64,000 nt of DNA from Campylobacterales bacterium. GTDB taxonomy: Bacteria > Campylobacterota > Campylobacteria > Campylobacterales > Sulfurimonadaceae. The notes under the pieces are model-generated. The model made no database searches. It saw nothing but the letters and a program-made list of their open reading frames with translations, and was not told where the DNA came from. This document shows positions 1 through 7,365 of the stretch, in pieces. The stretch lies in the NCBI GenBank assembly GCA_016938175.1, contig JAFGVE010000024.1:1-64000 (forward strand). The letters are read 5' to 3'. Both the position numbers and the translations under genes were made by a program. Each line of letters begins with the position of its first letter. Position 1 is the first letter of the stretch.

Positions 1-2
1 GT

Positions 3-79
3 GGGTTCTTAGCTCAGTTGGTTAGAGCTCTCGGCTCATAACCGAGCGGTCGAGTGTTCGAGTCACTCAGAACCCACCA
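3..79 (+). tRNA. tRNA with CAT anticodon (Met or Ile2)
   Basis: Cloverleaf by eye: acceptor GGGTTCT/AGAACCC, D-stem GCTC/GAGC, anticodon stem CTCGG/CCGAG with loop CTCATAA, T-arm GAGTG-TTCGAGT-CACTC, encoded CCA. Confidence 0.93.
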
Positions 80-84
80 CTTAC
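15..84 (+). repeat. left attachment repeat within the intact tRNA gene
   Basis: cagttggttagagctctcggctcataaccgagcggtcgagtgttcgagtcactcagaacccaccacttac, identical to 7273-7342. Confidence 0.93.
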
Positions 85-170
85 AAATCCCCTAAAGCCC
101 CCATAAACAAGTACTTTTAAAGCTGTTAATTGAGTTACTTATTATAGCTAAATATGTACTAATATCTCCT

Positions 171-202
171 AAAAGTAACCAAAAGTTACCTAAAAAGTTA
201 CC
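171..202. repeat. candidate integrase arm-type sites, left arm
   Basis: Three adjacent copies: AAAAGTAACC, AAAAGTTACC, TAAAAAGTTACC. Confidence 0.5.
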
Positions 203-443
203 ATTTATCTTATAATCTAAAGTAACTCATAGAGCCCCTACAAGCTCTTTTATATGTTAGGTAAGGTATTTGTACCTATAAAGAGATATAAGGGCTTCTC
301 CTAACTCCTAGAGGTGTTTAAAGTCTATGTATGAGCTCTAATTGATAAGTGTTATCAATAAGGAGTGCTATGGGGGTATTTCAATCAATCCCATATAAGA
401 GAGAGCTCTGAGATATTTTTAATATTTTTCAGTTAGGTAGTTG

Positions 444-1145
444 TCAGTTAGGTATAACTGAGGAATTAGAGTTTAACTCATCTGCAATCATCATAAGTTC
501 TTTCATAAAGTTCTTTAATGCAACATTACCTATCACTTCTTTTATCTGTAGCCCTTGACCTGAGCTTGATACATAAGGGAGTAATGCCTTTGCTAGATTA
601 AATCTGAGTTGCCCTCCTGCTTCTATAGCTCCATCAGTATAGAGTTTAAATACATAACCAAGTCTGATAGCAATATGATGAGAGTTGATTGTCTTGCTGT
701 AGTGGTCTTTTATGTATCTGCTAATCTTCTCTTTGCTGGAACATAGAGTTTCTTTTCTTGACCCCTTGAGTATCTCAATAGTAAATGCATAAGGGTTAGT
801 AAATAATTTATTAATTTTAGAGGCTAGTAATTCTACTGTATCTGAAGTAAAACCACTAGAGTATATTTTCCTTGCTGGTTTAGATACATCATTTCTGAAG
901 TTAAATGTAGTAGGGGAGTAAGTTCCATATTTATTTCTATCTTTCATATGCTCATAACATACACCTCCAAGTCTATGCCTATTATTAGTACAGCCATTTA
1001 CAGTACAAAGAAGTTTCATATTATTATGTATTCTTGGTAATGTAGTTTTTTGATTGTGTAGAATATGTGAGGGTTTAGTATCTTGATTATAATGTAATGG
1101 CTTCTTTGTAGGTTGTGGTATGAATTCTGTAAGTTTAAAATACAT
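444..1145 (-). CDS. hypothetical protein with Cys/His putative zinc-binding motif
   Basis: ORF with AGGAG upstream of the start; internal motif CTVNGCTNNRHRLGGVCYEH (C-x4-C-x10-C-x2-H). Confidence 0.65.
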   Translation of the reverse strand: MYFKLTEFIPQPTKKPLHYNQDTKPSHILHNQKTTLPRIHNNMKLLCTVNGCTNNRHRLGGVCYEHMKDRNKYGTYSPTTFNFRNDVSKPARKIYSSGFTSDTVELLASKINKLFTNPYAFTIEILKGSRKETLCSSKEKISRYIKDHYSKTINSHHIAIRLGYVFKLYTDGAIEAGGQLRFNLAKALLPYVSSSGQGLQIKEVIGNVALKNFMKELMMIADELNSNSSVIPN

Positions 1146-1206
1146 AATATTTATCTCCTTTCTTTGTATGATATAATTGATTGAATTGAATTTATAAGGT
1201 GTAAGT

Positions 1207-1524
1207 ATGTTAAAAATTATTATATGGATAATGTTGGTAGCTAGTGTAAGTTTCGCAAATAATGTAGAAGTTAAAGGCTGTCTCTTGAAAGTTGTAAATC
1301 AAGAGGGCTCATTTGCTAACTTAGATATGATTGATTTAAGAAAAGTTTCTAGAATATCTGTTGAGCAAAATAAAGATGATTTTACAATAGAGCTATATGT
1401 TTCAAACTCACTAGAAAGAATTTTTACTTATGAGGGGAGTACAGATAGTAAAAGTAAATACTATAAAAATACTGCAAATCTGAGTAAGATTATTGAAGCT
1501 ACTCAAACTTGTATGATGAAGTAA
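1207..1524 (+). CDS. small putative secreted protein
   Basis: N-terminal signal-peptide-like MLKIIIWIMLVASVSFANN; 105 aa. Confidence 0.6.
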   Translation: MLKIIIWIMLVASVSFANNVEVKGCLLKVVNQEGSFANLDMIDLRKVSRISVEQNKDDFTIELYVSNSLERIFTYEGSTDSKSKYYKNTANLSKIIEATQTCMMK

Positions 1525-1857
1525 ATAAAAATATATAGTAGTAATACAAAAGTGTGGTTGATTTTCCATAATCAGAACTTCATCTTTATATGGGTTTTCA
1601 ACTGCACTTTTTAGATACAGATATAGTAGTACAATAATATTATTAAACCCTATATGTTAGATACAATCAAGAGCCAAAAGGGGGCGAAGAATGAGCCCCT
1701 ATCAAGTCAAACTTTAGAGTGTAATACATATATATTTTATATCTTTTGTATCTAAATTATAGTTAATGTATTAAAGAAGTATTATAAGTGTATTATAATA
1801 GTATTAGAGCAAAATCCCTATCCTCTGTAATGCCATTGTTTAGGTACTTTAAGAGGG

Positions 1858-2007
1858 GTTCATTTTTACTTCGTTAACTCATTTTTACACTTGGTTAACT
1901 CATTTTTACATTTAGTAGTATTGTTGGTTAACTCATTTTTACATTTAGTTAATGACAATATATACTTGGTTAACTCATTTTTACATTTAGTTAATGAGAA
2001 TATATAC
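1858..2007. repeat. iteron-like array (candidate replication origin)
   Basis: Core CATTTTTAC starting at 1861, 1880, 1901, 1934, 1976; four copies share GTTAACTCATTTTTACA; last two are an exact 42-bp tandem (1924-1965, 1966-2007) with one mismatch. Confidence 0.75.
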
Positions 2008-2237
2008 AGCTATACATATATACTATGAAATATTTTGGCCAATCTCTTGTATCCACCTAAACAAGGGGCTTGTAGAGGATTTTAATTTTAGAAAGGAAAC
2101 TTACATTTTAAGAAAAGAAACTTTTGCCCCTCAGTAGTGCCTCAATATTCCGCCCCCCCATTAGAGTTTTCTTGTACTCCCACCTTGAGGGCTGAATAAT
2201 ATTACATAGGAATTTCTGTACCAACCCCATAGGGTGC

Positions 2238-3371
2238 CTAAAAGTCTATTGTAGCCTTCAAGTAAGGGTTTTCTATAATATTATATTTACTTTTATCTAC
2301 ATCACTTGGCAACTCCATAACTTCATTATCTGTAATAATTGCATAGTAACGACCATTAAGACCTAAGTAAGCATCAAGTTTATTTTCAAGTTCTGCCTCA
2401 TCTCTTGTACTCTCCATCAGGGGCAACTCTTCCATACCATCTATTATGTGAGCTTCTTCTTTTGTTACTTCTGGTACAAACTCCTCAGCCTTAGTAGTAG
2501 ATACCTCCTCATCAAACCACTCATCTTTAATATCCACATCAAAGATATCAACAGTATTATCCACCACTTTAGTCTTGCTTCTATTAGTACGAACATAAGC
2601 ATTTGCACTTCTAATACATTTATAATCAGTACCAATAACATCATTTATCTCTTTAAATGCTTTGCTTAATGTAGCACTTCTACTTTTGTTTGATTTTATT
2701 CTCTCCTCAAGATTGAGAAACTGTATTGCATCTTTGATTGATACATTTAGTTTCATTCCCAAATGATTATCTTGAGTTTTACCACCTTGCCCAATTACTT
2801 GTAAGTATCTATAAAGCTCTTTAGTATATATACTTTTAAAGGTTGGTAGATGCTCAATAGAAATGTACCTAGTTCCTCTCCCTTGCATCTGCTCAACAAA
2901 GCTTTTACTAATTCTATATTTAAACTTATCAGTCTGCTCATCAAACCTCAACCCATCACTAAATATTCTAAAATACCAATCTTCTACAGATGGCTTTGAT
3001 ACTTGAATACGAGTAAACTCTAGGCTCACTAATTGTTCTTTTAATTTGCTTCTATTATATCTATTATCAGCTTCTTTGATTAACCCTAAAAGTTTTGATA
3101 GACTTATTTCCACTTCTCCATCAAACCCCTCATAAGTAGTAAACTGTTTCCATTCAGATACTAAATAATCAATAATAATTCCATCAGATACATCAAGAGG
3201 TCTAACACCTGCAATCAAAAGCATTTCTCCTAAGTCATTTATTCTTATTGCCTCATACATAGCTGAACCATTATCATAAGTATTTAATTCATAAGAGCCA
3301 AGATACCAACTATAAACCATACTTGCTTCTCTAACAATAGGTGCTGTTCTGTTTAATTTAATTTCACTCAT
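2238..3371 (-). CDS. plasmid-type replication initiation protein (Rep_3-like)
   Basis: 377 aa; duplicated winged-helix-like layout with FKSIYTKELYRYLQVIGQ segment typical of plasmid initiators; neighbouring iterons. Confidence 0.65.
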   Translation of the reverse strand: MSEIKLNRTAPIVREASMVYSWYLGSYELNTYDNGSAMYEAIRINDLGEMLLIAGVRPLDVSDGIIIDYLVSEWKQFTTYEGFDGEVEISLSKLLGLIKEADNRYNRSKLKEQLVSLEFTRIQVSKPSVEDWYFRIFSDGLRFDEQTDKFKYRISKSFVEQMQGRGTRYISIEHLPTFKSIYTKELYRYLQVIGQGGKTQDNHLGMKLNVSIKDAIQFLNLEERIKSNKSRSATLSKAFKEINDVIGTDYKCIRSANAYVRTNRSKTKVVDNTVDIFDVDIKDEWFDEEVSTTKAEEFVPEVTKEEAHIIDGMEELPLMESTRDEAELENKLDAYLGLNGRYYAIITDNEVMELPSDVDKSKYNIIENPYLKATIDF

Positions 3372-3375
3372 ACCT

Positions 3376-3573
3376 CTATTCTCCCTCTGTTACAAAACTC
3401 ACATACCCAAACTCTGGAGCCTCTATTTTTTGTACTGATTTTTTCTCTGCATCTATAGACTTGTAACCCTCAATAATAAGAAACTCTACAAGCTCTTTTC
3501 TATTACACTTCATATAATCACACATACTATTCAATTTATGTTGGTATTTCTCCTCAATGTTTAACCTTAACAT
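3376..3573 (-). CDS. small hypothetical protein, possible ribbon-helix-helix
   Basis: 65 aa, 4 nt upstream of rep; SD AAGGAG-like (gacaaggagaaagtaaaATG). Confidence 0.55.
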   Translation of the reverse strand: MLRLNIEEKYQHKLNSMCDYMKCNRKELVEFLIIEGYKSIDAEKKSVQKIEAPEFGYVSFVTEGE

Positions 3574-3600
3574 TTTACTTTCTCCTTGTCCTTTTAGATT

Positions 3601-3673
3601 GTAGCTTCAAAGAACACTATAGACCAATCAAGGTGGACAAATACCTATAATCTATAATGCTCTTTGAAACTAC
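3601..3673 (-). ncRNA. candidate structured RNA in leader of rep operon
   Basis: 23-bp stem (3601-3623 with 3651-3673), 27-nt loop; the three non-Watson-Crick positions are all G.U on the minus-strand RNA. Confidence 0.55.
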
Positions 3674-3684
3674 ATTCTCTTTAA

Positions 3685-3698
3685 TCCCCAAGAGGGGA
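3685..3698 (-). other. short GC-rich hairpin preceding the long stem
   Basis: Minus strand TCCCC-TCTT-GGGGA. Confidence 0.4.
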
Positions 3699-3701
3699 CA
3701 C

Positions 3702-3848
3702 CTATTTTTTATCTGCCCTATAAGATTTAATAGCTAAGAATACAGTCATATTATCAGTACCATACCTCTCTGCAATTCTAGTAATAGACCATCTCTTTTT
3801 ATAGAGTAGATGCCACACTATCTTAGTAGCTAAATTATTCTCCAGCAT
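3702..3848 (-). CDS. 48-aa helix-turn-helix-like protein (absent from the ORF track)
   Basis: Translation MLENNLATKIVWHLLYKKRWSITRIAERYGTDNMTVFLAIKSYRADKK*; ATG overlaps the 3' end of the upstream ORF. Confidence 0.55.
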   Translation of the reverse strand: MLENNLATKIVWHLLYKKRWSITRIAERYGTDNMTVFLAIKSYRADKK

Positions 3849-4107
3849 CTCTGTAATGTGGGCTCATACTTTTTTTAGTAGCATCTAATATCAGAGAGTC
3901 AAGTAACTTTTTTACTCCCCCATCTGCTCCATCTTGTATTACTACTTCATCAAGTTTTAATTTAAGAAGTGATGCACTTGCAGAGAGTACACCTGAACTA
4001 ATTTCATACCCTTGACTCTCTGCTTCTGCTAAAGTATTGTTAGCAACTTTAAGAGCATTGAGGTAGAGCAGTTCCTTTTGCTTCTGTATTTCTTCACTCA
4101 TAGACAT
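3835..4107 (-). CDS. hypothetical protein, 90 aa
   Basis: Shares TAATG stop/start overlap with the upstream gene. Confidence 0.6.
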   Translation of the reverse strand: MSMSEEIQKQKELLYLNALKVANNTLAEAESQGYEISSGVLSASASLLKLKLDEVVIQDGADGGVKKLLDSLILDATKKSMSPHYRDAGE

Positions 4108-4304
4108 TACCTTTCTCTCCTTATCTTAGAGAGCCAACCCTTAGCTCCCTTATGTTTCTTTCTCTGAGCTTCCTTATGTGCCATACTAATATTAAATAAC
4201 TCATATTCTTTTTCTTTTTGAGTCATCTTCAAGTAATTAGTTTCATCAGTACTGCTCATAACTTCCCCTCCATTTATCCAAGTACAAGTCACATCTCTGC
4301 TCAT
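4107..4304 (-). CDS. hypothetical protein, 65 aa
   Basis: ATGA overlap with upstream gene, TAATG with downstream gene. Confidence 0.55.
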   Translation of the reverse strand: MSRDVTCTWINGGEVMSSTDETNYLKMTQKEKEYELFNISMAHKEAQRKKHKGAKGWLSKIRRER

Positions 4305-4555
4305 AAGACTTCCTCTGTCACATAAACCAAAGATGAGTTAAAGTTTGCATTTTGGTTAGCACCTGAGTAGATGCATTTAACTCCTGCCAAGTCCTTATCA
4401 TCTTTTGAGCCAATTTTATAGAGATAGCTCCCCACTTTATAATAGGTAGGTTTTATCTTTTGGTTTGCCCCCTCTCTATACTCTATTTTTACAAGGGAAA
4501 CTCCATCAAGTAGCACACTAATATCCATATACTCTGTTCCAAATCTAGTAAGCAT
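4301..4555 (-). CDS. hypothetical protein, 84 aa
   Basis: Compact same-strand cassette, ATGA overlap. Confidence 0.55.
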   Translation of the reverse strand: MLTRFGTEYMDISVLLDGVSLVKIEYREGANQKIKPTYYKVGSYLYKIGSKDDKDLAGVKCIYSGANQNANFNSSLVYVTEEVL

Positions 4556-4557
4556 AA

Positions 4558-5172
4558 TTATTTCTCCACCAAACTATCATCATTTAAGATACCAAAAGAC
4601 TCTGCACTTCCACCTGATTGTAAGTGTTCCATAAAGGCAGCCTCACTCTCTTGTTGAGCTTGTTGGTACATAGCATCTGCATTATATTCTTGAATACTCC
4701 CATCTCTGTTTTGTACATATACCTTACCTGTTTGGGGATTTTCAAAGGTAATAATCTCATCTTCATTAAATGAGTTTCTCTTAGCATCAAACTCCTTTCT
4801 TGTCTGCTCTAGTATCTCTTCATCAGTTATCCCATTGTTATAAGTATGGGCTGTAGATACAACCATCTCAAAGGAAGATGAGAGGTTATTATCAAGAGCA
4901 ACAGCTTCTTTACCTGCATTGAGTAATACCTGTATTTGATTATCATTCAGAGCTTCAATCCCACCTATACTATTTATATCTTTTTGTAATTCCATAGCCT
5001 TAGTTTTTACTTCTTCATTGTAACTTCTAGATGCCTCAGATAACATCACTCCAAGCATACTGTTTAAGTTACCTCTGCTCTGTCTATAGTTGCTCTCATC
5101 TGCTTTGTTAGCTACACCATTTGCAATTCTAAGTGCTTGTACCATCTCCATTTCTTCTTGTGTTAATTTCAT
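4558..5172 (-). CDS. hypothetical protein, 204 aa
   Basis: Long ORF in same-strand cassette, AGGAG upstream of start. Confidence 0.65.
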   Translation of the reverse strand: MKLTQEEMEMVQALRIANGVANKADESNYRQSRGNLNSMLGVMLSEASRSYNEEVKTKAMELQKDINSIGGIEALNDNQIQVLLNAGKEAVALDNNLSSSFEMVVSTAHTYNNGITDEEILEQTRKEFDAKRNSFNEDEIITFENPQTGKVYVQNRDGSIQEYNADAMYQQAQQESEAAFMEHLQSGGSAESFGILNDDSLVEK

Positions 5173-5186
5173 TATTATTTCTCCTA

Positions 5187-5540
5187 TTAGATTGTTGTTA
5201 AGTTGTGTTCTATAACTCTGTCTTTTAAGTCTTTTTCAAAAGCTATATGTAAAAGCCTCTCCATATTCCTGCTGTACCAAGTCTTGTTTGGATTATCACT
5301 ACCATCTAAAGATAGTACATACTCCCCATTACTTGAAGTGTCTATTCTCCATCTTGCTGTGAGCTGATAGTCTTTAGCCAACTCATAGTACTCTTGAAGT
5401 AACTTTGTGGCTTCTCCTAACTCTGAGAGGTCTTTTATGAGCTGTTCTGATTTAGCTATTATTGAAGTAAATTCTCTGGACATAAATGTGCCATTGAGTA
5501 CCCAACAATTACTGCTGTCTTTGGTTGCAATATCAAGCAT
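5187..5540 (-). CDS. hypothetical protein, 117 aa
   Basis: ORF in same-strand cassette. Confidence 0.6.
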   Translation of the reverse strand: MLDIATKDSSNCWVLNGTFMSREFTSIIAKSEQLIKDLSELGEATKLLQEYYELAKDYQLTARWRIDTSSNGEYVLSLDGSDNPNKTWYSRNMERLLHIAFEKDLKDRVIEHNLTTI

Positions 5541-5541
5541 C

Positions 5542-5748
5542 TTAATAGTCTGCCTTTATGTGTGCAACTGAGTTAATAATATCCATCTGTCTTGCTTCAA
5601 ACTCTTTGTCTAGTAAATATGCAAATACTCTAGCCTTTGTGAATTTAGTGTGAGTAGTAGCTTCAAGAAATAGTATTAACATTTCTAATCTTTTCTTTTC
5701 AAAGTATGTCAGCCTTGTTCTAAGCATATAGTCCTTTGTAAGTGCCAT
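5542..5748 (-). CDS. small hypothetical protein, possible ribbon-helix-helix or excisionase-like
   Basis: 68 aa, first gene of the cassette; RTRLTYFEKKRLEMLILFLEA resembles small DNA-binding proteins. Confidence 0.5.
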   Translation of the reverse strand: MALTKDYMLRTRLTYFEKKRLEMLILFLEATTHTKFTKARVFAYLLDKEFEARQMDIINSVAHIKADY

Positions 5749-5949
5749 TGTTTGTGTTCTCCTTTTGTGTGTTAATGTAAAGATATTTATGTATCCTTTC
5801 TCTGTAATTGTCTATTTACAACATAGATTTTAAGAGCCCCATAAATAGGGAGTTTAGAGCCTTATAAGTGAGCATAAAAAGAGCTCCTAAAAAGTAACCT
5901 CCTCCTATAATAAGAGGGTATATTCTTAAAGTTACCCTAAATAAATAAA

Positions 5950-7149
5950 CTAATTTAATAGCTCCACTACCTCTTGTAACTGCTTTATAGAGTAGCCATT
6001 TGCATATCTGGATAGTGTCATTGATGAGTGAGTATGCCCCATAAGCTCAGATACAATAGAACTGCTTGCTCCTCTATGTATAAGTTCAGTAGCAAAAGTG
6101 TGCCTTAGAGAGTAAAGTGACTTAGTAGCTGTATTATCTAAAGTTTTATCAATATACTTTTTAGTGACTTTAGAGAGATATTGACTTGAGTATTTAGCAG
6201 TAAGTACAGGAAGATTATCAAGCCCATCTATAAGTGATGAGTGAACAGGTACAACTCTATAACTGCTGAGAGTTTTTAACTGTAGAGTAGGGCTAGTTAA
6301 ATCAAAACAAAGTACACCATCTATATTAGTAACTTCACATTTAAGTAACTCACTTGGTCTTAAACCACTATATGCAAGAGCTTTGATGAGGTATATATAT
6401 TCACAATCTGAGTATGTATTTAGTAGTAGAGATAACTCCTGAGAGCTTATAGGTGACTTCTGTTCTCTTGCTTTTTTAAGTGGTAGTAATTTGAGTGATG
6501 AAGTTATGTTTGATACAACCAAGCCCCTATTATGAGCATAGACAAAGAGTGCCTTTAGTTGCTTCAAGTATTCATTGACTGTTTTATTACTAATTCTTTC
6601 ATCATCTAATATTGTAGTACAAGATAATAGTTCATCAAGCCCCATCAATCTGTACTTCTGTATGTTTCTCTTAGGTAGTTTAATAAGTGAGCTTTTACAG
6701 TTATCTATATCCTTGTAAGTAATTTTAGATATTTCCCTATTTCCATTGACTATGTGGCTTATAGTATTGAGGATTGTACTATACTCTTGAAGCCTTTGTT
6801 GAGTTACATTTAGAGAAGATAAATATCCTTGTATTACTTCATCAAGTGTAAGAGGCTTAGTTACTTCTACTGCTGTTTTGTTGGTATGTAATATTTTAGT
6901 AGATACATAAGGAGTAACAATATCCATTACAGCTTGCTCTTTTACTTCATCAGTTAATGAGAGTTTCAGAGTATTAAGAGCTTTGTTTATATTGTTAGAG
7001 ATAACATCAGCTTTACTTTGAGCCTCTTGTATGTCTTTACTGAGGGCAACTTTAAGGATTGACTTGTTAATGTACTGCTGTAGGTTAGTAGGTATTTTTC
7101 TAATGTAAGTGTAAGTGCCACCCTTAGTGGTTTTAATGTATTTGTTCAT
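5950..7149 (-). CDS. tyrosine recombinase/integrase
   Basis: Catalytic motifs ALAYSGLRPSELL, YSLRHTFATELIHRG, LMGHTHSSMTLSRYAN. Confidence 0.93.
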   Translation of the reverse strand: MNKYIKTTKGGTYTYIRKIPTNLQQYINKSILKVALSKDIQEAQSKADVISNNINKALNTLKLSLTDEVKEQAVMDIVTPYVSTKILHTNKTAVEVTKPLTLDEVIQGYLSSLNVTQQRLQEYSTILNTISHIVNGNREISKITYKDIDNCKSSLIKLPKRNIQKYRLMGLDELLSCTTILDDERISNKTVNEYLKQLKALFVYAHNRGLVVSNITSSLKLLPLKKAREQKSPISSQELSLLLNTYSDCEYIYLIKALAYSGLRPSELLKCEVTNIDGVLCFDLTSPTLQLKTLSSYRVVPVHSSLIDGLDNLPVLTAKYSSQYLSKVTKKYIDKTLDNTATKSLYSLRHTFATELIHRGASSSIVSELMGHTHSSMTLSRYANGYSIKQLQEVVELLN

Positions 7150-7182
7150 CTGAGAACCTTTAAAAGTATTCTCAATAAACAG

Positions 7183-7207
7183 CTAAAAAGTTACCAAAAA
7201 AGTTACC
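7183..7207. repeat. candidate integrase arm-type sites, right arm
   Basis: Two adjacent copies: CTAAAAAGTTACC, AAAAAAGTTACC, between int and the right repeat. Confidence 0.5.
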
Positions 7208-7272
7208 TTTATGAATAATACATAAGAGATAATAACTAGTAAGTGCCTAGTTTAGGGCTTCATTAAGGGTTA

Positions 7273-7342
7273 CAGTTGGTTAGAGCTCTCGGCTCATAAC
7301 CGAGCGGTCGAGTGTTCGAGTCACTCAGAACCCACCACTTAC
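7273..7342 (+). repeat. right attachment repeat, displaced tRNA 3' fragment
   Basis: 70/70 identity with 15-84; lacks the 5' acceptor half so is not a functional tRNA. Confidence 0.93.
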
Positions 7343-7365
7343 TACATTTCTTATAAAAAATCACT

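Larger units (their letters stand above)
15..7342. mobile_element. tRNA-integrated element with tyrosine recombinase and plasmid-type replication initiator
   Basis: Perfect 70-bp direct repeat at both ends (tRNA 3' part), integrase gene next to the right repeat, Rep-like gene and iteron-like repeats inside. Confidence 0.9.

Noticed and set aside
1681-1699. GGGGC...GCCCC inverted repeat as a terminator or ncRNA
   Set aside because: Only 5 bp with a 9-nt loop and no T-tract; insufficient support.
1858-2007. CRISPR array
   Set aside because: Irregular 19-42 bp spacing with no spacer units and no cas genes; iteron-like interpretation fits better.
2448-2669. 73-aa plus-strand ORF antisense to rep
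   Set aside because: Low-complexity hydrophobic translation fully antisense to a better-supported gene.
4584-4790. 68-aa minus-strand ORF overlapping the 204-aa ORF
   Set aside because: Alternate frame within a longer ORF that fits the cassette arrangement.
7273-7342. Second tRNA gene
   Set aside because: Lacks the 5' acceptor and D-stem half; it is the displaced repeat of the integration event.
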